Below are positions 35,432-44,964 of a stretch of DNA of 64,000 nt, one piece after another. A model generated the notes under the pieces. The model was not told the DNA's origin and did not search any database. It saw only the letters and a program-made list of their open reading frames with translations. The stretch comes from G963667975 sp963677395 (GTDB taxonomy: Bacteria; Bacteroidota; Bacteroidia; Bacteroidales; G963667975): assembly GCA_963677395.2 (NCBI GenBank), contig OY781965.2, positions 1,984,001 to 2,048,000 on the forward strand, read 5' to 3'. Numbering within the stretch: the first letter of the stretch is position 1; each line of letters starts with the position of its first letter. The position numbers were made by a program, and so were the translations under genes.

Positions 35432-36397
35432 ATGAAAAAAATAATTATTCTTATTGCAATTATAGTATCATCGTATGGAATACTATATAGTCAGTGGGCA
35501 CCTGCCGGAGCATGTTGGCATTATAGTTTTTCAGGATTTGCAATAAATGGATATTATAAAATAAACTGCATAGGAGATACTCTAATAAATAATATTAGTT
35601 GTAAAGTGCTGGAAAAGAGAGTATATCAATATAATCATTTTGGCTCACAATTTGACACTATTACATTGGAACACGAATACACCTATGCCGATTTAAACAA
35701 GGTTTATATTTATCGTTATAATACTTTTTATACCCTGTATGATTTTTCTGCAAATATTGGTGATACAATTATAGTTGCCGGAACCAATAAATATTCATTT
35801 GCCGGATGTGACTCAACAGGAGCCATAAAAATTGACAGTGTTGGTACTATGAATATTAATGGTGAAGCACTGAGATATATTTCAGTAAGCCCGACTGCCA
35901 CCTCAAAATGGGGATGGTATGCACGGATTGTAGAGAAAATAGGGCCTGTTTATAAGTATCAGAATAATCCTGAATATAATTATTTATTTCCTGTTAAGCT
36001 TGATTATTGTGGTATGCAGTTGGATGAACTTAGTGAAGGTGGATTTTTAAGATGCTATACGGAACCCAACGGGTTTACGTATAAGCAATTGGGAACAGTA
36101 CCCGATTGTGATTATATAAATACCGGAATAAATGAACTAAATAATGCTTTTTCAGAACTAAAAGTTTCACCTAATCCTGCAAATGGAATAATTAATTTAT
36201 CCTATAAATTAAGGAAACCACAATCAATACAAATTGAGTTTTCTGATGCTATGGGTAAATTGATTTTTTCTGATAATATTCCGGAATCAGAAGCTTACAC
36301 AAAAGAATATAATCTAGAAAATACGTTATCCGGAATATATTTTATTAAATTAAAGTCCAGTAGCAATACAGTAGTTAAAAAAATTATCAAATATTAA
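35432..36397 (+). CDS. Secreted protein with T9SS sorting domain, unknown body
   Basis: 321 residues from ATG 35432, where a clean signal peptide begins (MKKIIILIAIIVSSYG, ending LYSQ). A TTG at 35384 opens the same frame earlier but would bury the signal peptide and lies within the repeated leader. The body opens WAPAGACWHYSF and is of unknown fold, similar in size and style to the preceding protein. The T9SS tail is clear: LKVSPNPANGIINL, IQIEFSDAMGKLIF, LENTLSGIYFIKLKSS. Surface or secreted protein, probably a paralogue of its neighbour. Confidence 0.75.
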   Translation: MKKIIILIAIIVSSYGILYSQWAPAGACWHYSFSGFAINGYYKINCIGDTLINNISCKVLEKRVYQYNHFGSQFDTITLEHEYTYADLNKVYIYRYNTFYTLYDFSANIGDTIIVAGTNKYSFAGCDSTGAIKIDSVGTMNINGEALRYISVSPTATSKWGWYARIVEKIGPVYKYQNNPEYNYLFPVKLDYCGMQLDELSEGGFLRCYTEPNGFTYKQLGTVPDCDYINTGINELNNAFSELKVSPNPANGIINLSYKLRKPQSIQIEFSDAMGKLIFSDNIPESEAYTKEYNLENTLSGIYFIKLKSSSNTVVKKIIKY

Positions 36398-36578
36398 AAA
36401 AGAAAATAGATTATAAATCATATAAAAATGAATAGCCCTATATACTAGTATTGATTAAAAAATATTTCAATAAGAATGATTGTATTGTTATTTGCTTTTT
36501 AGAAAAAGAAAAGTAGTTTAAAATCAATAAAAAATTATTCCAGATAGATAACAATTAAAATCATCAGCTTTATTTGAT

Positions 36579-36586
36579 TATTTTTG
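36579..36586 (+). promoter_or_regulatory. Promoter -7 element for the gene at 36610
   Basis: TATTTTTG matches TAnnTTTG, 23 bases before ATG 36610. It overlaps the upstream open frame, supporting the later start. Confidence 0.35.
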
Positions 36587-36609
36587 TCAGTTATCAAGGT
36601 TGTAATTTG

Positions 36610-37134
36610 ATGAAAAAGAATATGAAACGAAAAATAATACTTATACTTCTCTTACACATACAAAGTTGTATAGCTTTTTATTCACCGGTATTTTCTCAAG
36701 ATACAATAAAAACAGAAGTGAAAAAATCAAAATTTGCTGTTGTATTTGGTATAGGGCTTGTTGGGGGTACACGCTTGGGGGTGCGCTATAATTTTAACAA
36801 TTATATTTCTGCCGAGTTGTCTTACAGCTCTTTCAATATGGAAGGATTTTTTAGCGAATCGTATCCTTTACAAATAGGTAGTATTCTTAATTATAAGCCT
36901 TTCAAAAAGCTTGGATTTACTACAAGTTTGAGCTTTAGCTATAGCAAACCACAACGTGCTGCCTTTGTTAGATATTTAATAGTTCCAAATATCGGCTATA
37001 TTTTGAATTATAATAAAAAAGGAATTGGTGGATTTATAAGAATTGGAGAGGGTTATATAATTAAAAGCTTTGATTACGGTGATTTTAAAGATAAATACTC
37101 AAATTTAGATATAGGTATTTTTTACAATTTTTAA
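36610..37134 (+). CDS. Small outer-membrane beta-barrel-like protein
   Basis: 174 residues from ATG 36610 (or 36622); the frame is open further upstream only through a TTG. A signal peptide ends near PVFSQ. The body alternates hydrophobic and polar residues in short strands (FAVVFGIGLVGGTRLGVRYNF, YISAELSYSSF, LGFTTSLSFSYS) and ends NLDIGIFYNF with a terminal Phe, as outer-membrane barrels do. About 8 strands would fit the length. Specific function unknown. Confidence 0.6.
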   Translation: MKKNMKRKIILILLLHIQSCIAFYSPVFSQDTIKTEVKKSKFAVVFGIGLVGGTRLGVRYNFNNYISAELSYSSFNMEGFFSESYPLQIGSILNYKPFKKLGFTTSLSFSYSKPQRAAFVRYLIVPNIGYILNYNKKGIGGFIRIGEGYIIKSFDYGDFKDKYSNLDIGIFYNF

Positions 37135-37169
37135 ATAAATTACTTAATCAAACCAAATAAAACGAAAAC

Positions 37170-40100
37170 ATGAAAAAGAAATTTACGATATTGTTTATGC
37201 TAATATTGATGGGTAGCAAAATGCTATATTCACATCAGGGTTATACGCATCAATGGATGCTCCAACAAGCATATTATTTGCTTGAGAAACAATATGTTTG
37301 TGCAGGAGGAGATATTGCAGACTTATATGACATAAGAAATCATATTTTTACTTCTCCTTGGAACATGTATTGGGGAAATGCTCCAGATTTACTAAATCCA
37401 TGGGCTGCATCAACCGGCATATCCGTTGGTGCTTTTCGGGAAGATGAAGATGATCCTATGTATGATTATTTAGGTTTATTTTCTCAAAATATTACGATGA
37501 CACATTTTTGGAATGCTGATGCAGGAGATAATTCTGTTAATATTTTATACAATATGACCAATCTTCCAAATGCTTGGACAAAAGCACAAAAGTATCTATT
37601 TGGAAATCACATGATTTATTTCAAAAGTTATGGTCTGTATTTTCCTGAATTAACCCACTTTGGAAATTATTATACAATGCCAAATATTTACACTTTTTAC
37701 TCTACGGGATATTGTGTTTACAATGGTTATAGAGGTGTAAATGGACAAGATTTTTTACAGGGAAATAATGGGAGTTATGCTATAACAATGCTTAATCCTT
37801 CTCGCTCTCTTTATGCTTATCAGCTTTTAGGCAGAGCTATACATTTACTGGGTGATATGAGTGTGCCTGCTCATGTTCATATTGATGCACATGCATGCGA
37901 GTTGGCAAATTGCGATTCTTATGAGCAATGGGCTTCATTACAATGTTTTCAATCATTTTTTGGAGACATTGGAATTTCTAACTGTTTTTCGGGAGATGGA
38001 GGTTTTATACCTGATGAAGTTGATAATCCTGATTTTATCAGAAAGCTATTTTATACAATGAACCAATTGGCAGATTATTTTCCATCAGATGATTATCCTG
38101 GTAACTTAGGTTTGGGAAATGGGACAAATTCTATTATTCAGAACAAATATAGTCTTTGGGGTTGGACAAATTTAAGTGGTGTACCTCCTGAATTAAAACC
38201 GGTAATTGCTCAGCGTACTGTTCCGTTTTGCATTGGTGCAACAGCATCATTACTCTATTGGTTTGGAGTAAAAACAAATCAATTACAAACAAGAATAAAA
38301 ACAAAACATATCATATCAAATAATACAATATGGTCTGATGCTGCATATCATATTGTTAAAGATATTCACATTGATAATAATAGTACGTTGTCAATTACAG
38401 GATCTCAGTTGTCAATTAATCCCGATAATAAAATCATTATTCATCCAGGCAGCAAGTTAATTTTAGATGGGTGTTTACTAACAAATTCTTGTAGCAACAA
38501 CAAATGGCAGGGTATTGAAGTTTGGGGAACAAAAAATGCAGCGCAAGGCAGCCCGTTTTATTCACAATACCAGGGAATTGTTGAACTGAAAAATGGGGCA
38601 ACCATTGCCAATGCCGAAGAAGCAATCCGGTTATGGAACCCAAACGACTGGAACTCGATGGGTGGAATTGTTTTTGCAAACAATGCTACTTTTTTAAACA
38701 ACCGTCGTTCTGTTGAATTTATGTCGTATAAAGAAACCCTGCCCAATGGCTATACTGTTGACAATGAAAGCAGCTTTACAAACTGCACGTTTAAAGTGGA
38801 TAATAACTACCTTGACCCTGCAAACGATGAGTTTACGGTTCACGTGAGCCTTTGGGATGTGAAAGGGGTTAAATTTACAGCCTGCCAGTTTTTAAACGAA
38901 ATAAGTAACAAACAGTTTAGCCTGAGCAATAACAAAGCAATTTATTCTATTGATGCAGCTTATTATGTAAACTCACTTTGCAGTATTGCCATGCCTGTAG
39001 GGCAAAATTGCCCTCCGGAAAACCAAACACGTTCGTTGTTTAAAGGATTTAACGTGGCCATAGAAGCCACCGGAACAAACCCGAACCCGTTTGTAAAAGT
39101 GGATGAAGCCGATTTTAAGGAAAACCTGAAGGGAGTAAGAATCTCCAGTTTAAACAATTCATGGATTAACCGCTCTAATTTCCAGGTTGGAAATTCTTCC
39201 ATTCAAAATATTGACCCATATTATTCTATTACGGGAATTGATCTTTTTAACTCGACCGGTTTCCGCGTGGAAGAAAACAATTTACAGGCTTCATCATTGT
39301 CCAATACCACCAGTAATGGCATTGTTGTAAAACAAAGCGGCGAGGCACAAAACCAGGTATATAAAAACACCATCCAAAACCTTACCTACGGGCAGCACTA
39401 TTATTATCTGAACCGTTCGACCCAGGAATCGTACAAAGGCTTGCAGTTTTTATGTAACCAGCATCAGGGCAATGCCGAAAATGATGTGATGATTGAGGCG
39501 TATAATGGGGTAGATGAAAGTGTTCGTATATACCAGGGGCGGGTTAGCAATACCGAGGAAAAAGCAGCCGGGAATACATTCAGCAATGGAATTTGCAATG
39601 TAAAAAATGAAACAACCATTCCCTTAATTTATTCCTGCTTTAGCCAGCCGGTGCAAGTACCCGATATAAACAACTGTGTAAACAATAACGTGTTTTTAAC
39701 CCTGCTCAATACCGGGAATACCTGCCCCTCAAACTTTGGTACAGGTTTGGAATTACCGTTAAGCGCGGAACATAAAACCATGTTAAACAGTAATTACGAT
39801 CAGTTGGAATCAGCTTATACCAACCTGCTGTATAACTATAATACATTGATTGACGGTGGCAATACAAATGCAGTGTTAAACAAAATACAATCAACCTGGC
39901 CACAGGAAGTGTGGAAACTGCGAAACGAGCTGATGTCGAAATCGCCCTACCTCACCGAGGAAGTATTACGTGAAACCGCTAAAAAGAACATTCTGCCCCA
40001 GGCAATGGTACTCGAAATATGCCTGGCAAACCCTGATGGTACCCGTAATCATAAATTTATTGATTTTCTGGCAAGCGAAATACCGAACCCGCTACCCGAA

Positions 40101-40919
40101 TATATGCTGGCACTGATTGTTGATAACTGGGAAACCAAATCGACCCGCACCTTATTGGAAAACACCCTTGCCGAAAAGGGAGCTGAAAAAGATTATATAG
40201 CCAATATGCTGATCGCCAACGAGCAGGTAAGCGAAACCTCGCCTAAAAGTTTTATCCGGAACTGGCTTACACGCCGTGGCAATCTTCCCGATTTTTATGC
40301 CCGTGCCGAAAGTTTGATGGATGAAAACAATTACAGCAGTGCATCGGGTATATTAAGCCAAATTTCAACCTACTATAAATTAGACGAAGTTCAACAGGAT
40401 GAATTTAATAATTTTACAACCTATCTGAATTTCAGGAGCTCTATTTATAATTCGGGGAAAAGCATTGCTCAATTATCGAAGGATGAAATTGAAGAACTGA
40501 AAGCGATCGCGGCAGCGAATACCGGGCGATCCTCGGCCATTGCCAAAAATATATTGTGCTTTTTTTACGGAGTTTGCTTTGACGACGATGTTAAAACAGG
40601 CGGATATAAGAGTCGTGTAGTAGGGAAACCCACGGTAAGCGCACGTCAAATTATAAACAGCGAGTACAACAAAGTAAACGTGATGCCTAACCCGGCATCG
40701 GTTTATACTGCCTTTAGCTGGGAACTGCCTTTATTGGAAGGCGAAGCTACACTTACCATTTCGGATGTAAGCAGCAAACTGATAGAACAGCATACTCTTA
40801 AAACCAGGCAAGGCCAGTGGATTTGGGATACCCGTGCAATTAAAAAGGGAATTTACCTTTACGAACTAAAAGATGCAACGGGCAGTATTGCTCATGGCAA
40901 ATTGGTGATTTCAGAATAA
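37170..40919 (+). CDS. Large multidomain T9SS-secreted protein: phospholipase C/P1-nuclease-like N-domain and beta-helix
   Basis: 1249 residues with a signal peptide (about 1-21). The N-terminal region to about 370 looks like the zinc-dependent phospholipase C/P1 nuclease fold: YTHQWMLQQAYYLLEK at the mature N-terminus, then LLGRAIHLLGDMSVPAHVHIDAHACE, whose His/Asp residues would bind zinc. About 370-740 is a parallel beta-helix-like stretch with repeated N-rich turns (VWGTKNAAQG, FANNATFLNNRRSVEF). About 780-1130 is helical. The C-terminus is a T9SS sorting domain (VNVMPNPASVYTAFSW, IKKGIYLYELKD). Base composition changes near 38.5 kb from AT-rich to clearly more balanced, within the frame, suggesting that the N-domain was joined to an older chassis. 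Possible surface phospholipase or nuclease; not proven. Confidence 0.7.
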   Translation: MKKKFTILFMLILMGSKMLYSHQGYTHQWMLQQAYYLLEKQYVCAGGDIADLYDIRNHIFTSPWNMYWGNAPDLLNPWAASTGISVGAFREDEDDPMYDYLGLFSQNITMTHFWNADAGDNSVNILYNMTNLPNAWTKAQKYLFGNHMIYFKSYGLYFPELTHFGNYYTMPNIYTFYSTGYCVYNGYRGVNGQDFLQGNNGSYAITMLNPSRSLYAYQLLGRAIHLLGDMSVPAHVHIDAHACELANCDSYEQWASLQCFQSFFGDIGISNCFSGDGGFIPDEVDNPDFIRKLFYTMNQLADYFPSDDYPGNLGLGNGTNSIIQNKYSLWGWTNLSGVPPELKPVIAQRTVPFCIGATASLLYWFGVKTNQLQTRIKTKHIISNNTIWSDAAYHIVKDIHIDNNSTLSITGSQLSINPDNKIIIHPGSKLILDGCLLTNSCSNNKWQGIEVWGTKNAAQGSPFYSQYQGIVELKNGATIANAEEAIRLWNPNDWNSMGGIVFANNATFLNNRRSVEFMSYKETLPNGYTVDNESSFTNCTFKVDNNYLDPANDEFTVHVSLWDVKGVKFTACQFLNEISNKQFSLSNNKAIYSIDAAYYVNSLCSIAMPVGQNCPPENQTRSLFKGFNVAIEATGTNPNPFVKVDEADFKENLKGVRISSLNNSWINRSNFQVGNSSIQNIDPYYSITGIDLFNSTGFRVEENNLQASSLSNTTSNGIVVKQSGEAQNQVYKNTIQNLTYGQHYYYLNRSTQESYKGLQFLCNQHQGNAENDVMIEAYNGVDESVRIYQGRVSNTEEKAAGNTFSNGICNVKNETTIPLIYSCFSQPVQVPDINNCVNNNVFLTLLNTGNTCPSNFGTGLELPLSAEHKTMLNSNYDQLESAYTNLLYNYNTLIDGGNTNAVLNKIQSTWPQEVWKLRNELMSKSPYLTEEVLRETAKKNILPQAMVLEICLANPDGTRNHKFIDFLASEIPNPLPEYMLALIVDNWETKSTRTLLENTLAEKGAEKDYIANMLIANEQVSETSPKSFIRNWLTRRGNLPDFYARAESLMDENNYSSASGILSQISTYYKLDEVQQDEFNNFTTYLNFRSSIYNSGKSIAQLSKDEIEELKAIAAANTGRSSAIAKNILCFFYGVCFDDDVKTGGYKSRVVGKPTVSARQIINSEYNKVNVMPNPASVYTAFSWELPLLEGEATLTISDVSSKLIEQHTLKTRQGQWIWDTRAIKKGIYLYELKDATGSIAHGKLVISE

Positions 40920-40924
40920 GTTTT

Positions 40925-40965
40925 TAAGCATAAAGCCGGCAAAAGCCGGCTTTATGCTTATCTTT
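40925..40965 (+). terminator. Strong perfect hairpin terminator
   Basis: A 16-bp perfect stem, TAAGCATAAAGCCGGC with GCCGGCTTTATGCTTA, around an AAAA loop, followed by TCTTT. Confidence 0.85.
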
Positions 40966-40991
40966 ACAGAACGATTAATCATCACGCTGTT

Positions 40992-42455
40992 ATGAAAAAA
41001 ACAATCATCGTTTTATTATTCCTGTTTGCCGGTGTCTGTTTAAAAGCGCAGCCCTTTTCGTTAGATACTACTTTTCGTTCTGTTGTTCCGGTTGTGTTTT
41101 CGCCCTTTGTTTTAAACCAGGTGCATGGTTTAATCCATGAACCCGGGGGAACCATGCTGGTTTATGGTAATTTTGACGATTTTACACACCAACACCCTAA
41201 CAGCCTGCGGTGCGATTATAGCGGGAACCTGGTAAACACGTGGACTAACCTTGCCGACAACACAACTACGTTTTATAGGATTGTTTTAAATAATAATTCA
41301 TATTTTATGTGCATTGAAAATGCTATGGGAAAAATGTATTCAAATGGAAGTTATGATACTTCCTGGTATAACAATACCCGGCGATGTTTTACATGGGATA
41401 ATTCGTGGCCTGTTGCTTTCCATCTTTTCCCGGATCAGCGGATGTTGCTGGGAGGTAGTTATCGTTTCAACCCTTACCCGGGTCCTTATACCTATCGTCA
41501 TTTATTGCGCTTACACCCTAACGGAATGATGGATACTACCTTTACACATGATGCCAATGGACATATTTATGAACTTTTACCCTATAATAACCACCAGTTT
41601 ATTGCCGGGGGACAATTTACTCAATATGACAGTGTACTTATCCGCAATGTATGCAGGATTGATACAACCGGGGATATTGATACAACGTTTAAAAGTATTT
41701 TTGTAGATTATACCAATTTGGATTTTATACCGACACACAAGCCACGGTATGTACAGGATGACGGGAAAATAATTGTTAGTGGGTCATTTAAAATAAAGGA
41801 TTGCCCTGATACTTTATTTATGGTCAGGTTAAATACAGATGGATCGCTCGACAGCACGTTTAATAATTTTAATAATATTAAATATAAGAATCGGGATTAC
41901 ATTATGACTGTTTGTAAAACAACGGATGGAGGATATTTAATAGGAGGGAAAATTGACGAGTATCAGGGATATTCAAGAAAAAACATCTTAAAAACCGATG
42001 TCAATGGATTTATAGATACAAATTACTTTAACAATTGCGGGATTGACAGTACCATTCATTGGTACGATTTAATTGTGAATAAGATAGAGTCTGCCCCGGG
42101 GGGGCAGTATTATGTAATGGGATGTTTCCGCAGGTATTGCGGGCAGCTTGTTCCGCCTATTATCCGTATTAACAGCATAACGCACGGGGTAAATGAGATA
42201 AACAAGCCCCAAATCGAACTAACCATTTACCCCAATCCTGCCAGCACAAACGTAAAACTTAAACTAAACCCCACCAGTAAGTCAGCCACCTTGCAAGTGT
42301 TTACGCTTTGGGGCAACAAAGTCGAGAGTCGCGACTTACCTGCTGGCACCAGCGAATACACCTTGCCCATAGCCCATTACAGCAAAGGTATATACATGGT
42401 TCGTTTGCAATATTCCGATGGCACTCAAGCCACTTCCAAAATGGTGAAGCAGTAA
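40992..42455 (+). CDS. T9SS-secreted protein with delta-60 (DUF5122) repeats
   Basis: 487 residues with a signal peptide (about 1-20, ending LKAQ). The body carries propeller-like repeats of the delta-60 type: LRLHPNGMMDTTF, CRIDTTGDIDTTF, VRLNTDGSLDSTFNNF and LKTDVNGFIDTNYF, each preceded by a GGxF-like strand. A T9SS C-terminal domain follows (ELTIYPNPASTNVKLKL, LQVFTLWGNKVE, YSKGIYMVRLQYS). A surface beta-propeller, possibly for adhesion. The 5' and 3' ends of the gene are visibly richer in C and G than the middle. It is the last gene of the accessory block. Confidence 0.78.
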   Translation: MKKTIIVLLFLFAGVCLKAQPFSLDTTFRSVVPVVFSPFVLNQVHGLIHEPGGTMLVYGNFDDFTHQHPNSLRCDYSGNLVNTWTNLADNTTTFYRIVLNNNSYFMCIENAMGKMYSNGSYDTSWYNNTRRCFTWDNSWPVAFHLFPDQRMLLGGSYRFNPYPGPYTYRHLLRLHPNGMMDTTFTHDANGHIYELLPYNNHQFIAGGQFTQYDSVLIRNVCRIDTTGDIDTTFKSIFVDYTNLDFIPTHKPRYVQDDGKIIVSGSFKIKDCPDTLFMVRLNTDGSLDSTFNNFNNIKYKNRDYIMTVCKTTDGGYLIGGKIDEYQGYSRKNILKTDVNGFIDTNYFNNCGIDSTIHWYDLIVNKIESAPGGQYYVMGCFRRYCGQLVPPIIRINSITHGVNEINKPQIELTIYPNPASTNVKLKLNPTSKSATLQVFTLWGNKVESRDLPAGTSEYTLPIAHYSKGIYMVRLQYSDGTQATSKMVKQ

Positions 42456-42880
42456 AAAGAGCATTAGAGTTGAAAATGATCTATTCCCCAATTTAAACAG
42501 GCTCTAAAGTACCTTCTTATTTTCAAACTTTCGAATAGTTGTGATAATCTTTGATTTTTCGGGAGATTCTATATCTCTTTGCTGATTATGAGCATAATTT
42601 TCACAGAGAATATTTTATGCCAAAGTGAAATAGAACCAATCCGAAGCTAATCAGGCATAATGTTGCCAGTGACCAGTGATAAATGCCAAAGCCAATCAAA
42701 TTTGCGGAAATTTGTTTTTAGCATTTCTTCAATTGGTATTAAAAATTACTACAACTCTATTTTCAACTGAATTCCTTTTTCAGGCTTCTGAATATTTGTA
42801 TCTTTGCTCTGAACTCCAATAATGAAAACTATTTGGAGTATTTAATTTTTGTTAATTCATAATCATAAAAAAGTCTTGTC
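42456..42880. other. Intergenic region holding the right flanking repeat and a promoter
   Basis: No gene. Contains the right copy of the repeat at 42521-42653 and TATCTTTG at 42799-42806, a -7-type element 74 bases before the DUF4199 gene. Confidence 0.5.
42521..42653. repeat. Flanking direct repeat, right copy
   Basis: The counterpart of 31951-32066, same orientation, with an 18-base insertion (around ATTTTATGCCAAAGTG). Confidence 0.8.
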
Positions 42881-43414
42881 ATGGAAAATCAGGAAGTTAA
42901 AACAAAATCATTAGGTGCAAATGCATTGTTATGGGGTTTAATTGCCGGTGGCGCAAATGTTCTTTATTCTTTGTTACTTTATTCATTAGGATTATCTTTT
43001 AATAAGTATCTTGGTTGGTTTGGATATTTGATTCTGATAGGCATTATGATTTGGGGAACTAAAAAATGGCGTGATGAATCATTTAATGGCTACATGTCTT
43101 ATGGAAAAGCATATTTATCGAGTTTCTTAATTGGTATTTATTCAGGAATAATTCTTTCTGTATTTATGTATTTACTCTACACTGTGATTGCTCCTGAATT
43201 AATAGATCAGATGTTTGCAATGCAAAGAGCACAAATGGAAGCAAAATCAAACTTAGATCAGGAACAAATAGAACAGGCACTGGAAATGTCCAAAAAATTC
43301 ATGTCACCAGGGATGATGGTATTATGGGTTGCAATTGGAAGCGTAATTATGAGCGCATTACTTTCTCTAATCGCTGCTCTTTTTGTTCGTAAAGAAGAAA
43401 AGATTATCGTCTAA
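42881..43414 (+). CDS. DUF4199 membrane protein
   Basis: 177 residues with four membrane spans (about 15-37, 43-58, 76-102 and 145-168) and the family's YMSYGKAYLSSFLIG motif between spans 2 and 3. A charged coiled segment (FAMQRAQMEAKSNLDQEQIEQ) separates spans 3 and 4. The DUF4199 family is common in Bacteroidota, often beside a GT2 glycosyltransferase as here. Function unknown. A second copy of the family follows after 38 bases. Confidence 0.85.
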   Translation: MENQEVKTKSLGANALLWGLIAGGANVLYSLLLYSLGLSFNKYLGWFGYLILIGIMIWGTKKWRDESFNGYMSYGKAYLSSFLIGIYSGIILSVFMYLLYTVIAPELIDQMFAMQRAQMEAKSNLDQEQIEQALEMSKKFMSPGMMVLWVAIGSVIMSALLSLIAALFVRKEEKIIV

Positions 43415-43452
43415 ATTATTTGCTGCAAACGTAAATTTATGTTTATTTAATT

Positions 43453-43983
43453 ATGTCGCTTAAACGAAGATCAAAAAAGATTACCCGCAGAGCTTTTCGC
43501 TATATTTTTCGCAATGGATTATGGGCTGCCATCTTAATGTCTGTTTTAATCCTTTTGTTTCATCTGATTGGAATTCAAATAAACAGACCGGTTCATCCTG
43601 TTGCATATTTTATTATGCTCACATTTATGTTTATTACCAGCTATCAGTATAAAATGAAAGGCTTACGAGGCTGGATTTCCTTTAATCAGGCATATTTGTC
43701 GGGTTTGCTTACGGGCTTGTTTTCTGCGGTTCTCTTTGGATTATTTATGTGGGCGTTTGTTAGCCGGATTGATCCTTCCGTTTCAAACAAATACTATTTA
43801 CTGAGAGAAGATGCAATTAAACTGCATTTGAGTGGCGATCGGCTCGCGGAAGAGCTTGAAGCCTGGAAAATATATGTAAAACCGGTTTTTATCGGATTGA
43901 GGGCTATACTTGAATTGGCATTGGTTTCGTTATTTATTCCCTTGCTCTTTTCGATAGTACTTAAAAAAGAAAAACCTGAATAA
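43453..43983 (+). CDS. DUF4199 membrane protein, second copy
   Basis: 176 residues with four predicted spans and the family motif in the form WISFNQAYLSGLLTG. A basic N-terminus (SLKRRSKKITRRAFRYIF) precedes span 1. It is divergent from the upstream copy but of the same size and topology, so an old tandem duplication. The stop is 7 bases before the glycosyltransferase start, indicating one operon; the pair may support glycan transfer at the membrane. Confidence 0.8.
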   Translation: MSLKRRSKKITRRAFRYIFRNGLWAAILMSVLILLFHLIGIQINRPVHPVAYFIMLTFMFITSYQYKMKGLRGWISFNQAYLSGLLTGLFSAVLFGLFMWAFVSRIDPSVSNKYYLLREDAIKLHLSGDRLAEELEAWKIYVKPVFIGLRAILELALVSLFIPLLFSIVLKKEKPE

Positions 43984-43990
43984 TAGTTTG

Positions 43991-44956
43991 ATGAATACAG
44001 ATATCGATATTTCGGTAGTAATTCCGATGTATAATGAGGAAGAATCTCTTCCGGAGCTTACTGAATGGATTGACCGTGTGATGAAAACCAATAATTTCAA
44101 GTATGAAATATGGCTCGTTGATGATGGTAGCAAAGATAAATCGTGGAGCGTAGCACAAAAAATACGTGAAACGAATCCGGCAGTCAAAGGCTTGAAATTT
44201 CGTCGTAATTATGGTAAGTCGGCAGCTTTAAATGTTGGTTTTGAGCATTGTAATGGAAAAGTAGTGATAACCATGGATGCAGATCTTCAGGATAGTCCGG
44301 ATGAAATTCCGGATCTTTACCGGATGGTTATCGAAGAAGGTTTCGACATGGTTTCGGGTTGGAAGAAAAAACGCTATGATCCTATCGGAAAAACATTGCC
44401 TTCCAAGTTTTTTAACGGAACCACCCGAAAGATATCTGGGATTAAACTTCATGACTTTAATTGTGGGCTGAAAGCTTATCGCAAAGAAGTTGTGAAAAGT
44501 ATTGAAGTTTATGGCGAAATGCACCGCTATATTCCGGTAATTGCGAAGTGGGCAGGTTTTACTAAGATTGGAGAAAAAGTTGTTGCTCATCGCGAACGAA
44601 AATATGGTGTGACTAAATTTGGTTTGGAACGCTTCATCAACGGTTTTCTTGATTTGATATCGATCTCTTTTGTAAGCCGTTTTTCTAAAAAACCGATGCA
44701 TTTTTTTGGCTCTATCGGAAGCTTGATGTTTCTGATAGGTTTTATCTCAGCTTCGGTTATTGGCGTTGAAAAACTAATTGCAACCTTTAATGGTGAATTA
44801 GCACCACGCGTTACAGCCAGTCCCTATTTTTACATAGCACTAGTGTGTATGATTATGGGAACACAGCTCTTTCTTACCGGATTTCTTGCCGAACTTGTTG
44901 GACGCAGTTCTTCAACCCGCAATCATTACCTGATTTCTGAAAAACTTGAATCGTAG
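43991..44956 (+). CDS. Polyprenyl-phosphate glycosyltransferase (GT2, DPM1/GtrB-like)
   Basis: 321 residues from ATG 43991 (a TTG just upstream is unlikely to be used). The GT2 domain has SVVIPMYNEEESLPEL, WLVDDGSKDKSW, and MDADLQDSPDEIPDL with the DAD metal site. Two C-terminal membrane helices (about 237-257 and 272-297) anchor it. This layout is that of GtrB/ArnC-type enzymes that load a sugar onto undecaprenyl phosphate for envelope glycan modification. The two DUF4199 genes lie upstream and gmhA 8 bases downstream. Confidence 0.88.
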   Translation: MNTDIDISVVIPMYNEEESLPELTEWIDRVMKTNNFKYEIWLVDDGSKDKSWSVAQKIRETNPAVKGLKFRRNYGKSAALNVGFEHCNGKVVITMDADLQDSPDEIPDLYRMVIEEGFDMVSGWKKKRYDPIGKTLPSKFFNGTTRKISGIKLHDFNCGLKAYRKEVVKSIEVYGEMHRYIPVIAKWAGFTKIGEKVVAHRERKYGVTKFGLERFINGFLDLISISFVSRFSKKPMHFFGSIGSLMFLIGFISASVIGVEKLIATFNGELAPRVTASPYFYIALVCMIMGTQLFLTGFLAELVGRSSSTRNHYLISEKLES

Positions 44957-44964
44957 TTAAAATC

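Noticed and set aside
11058..42494. Shared TCTATTCCCCAATT at about 11.06 kb and 42.48 kb as insertion junctions
   Set aside because: Only 14 bases match and the surroundings differ; a chance match is likely.
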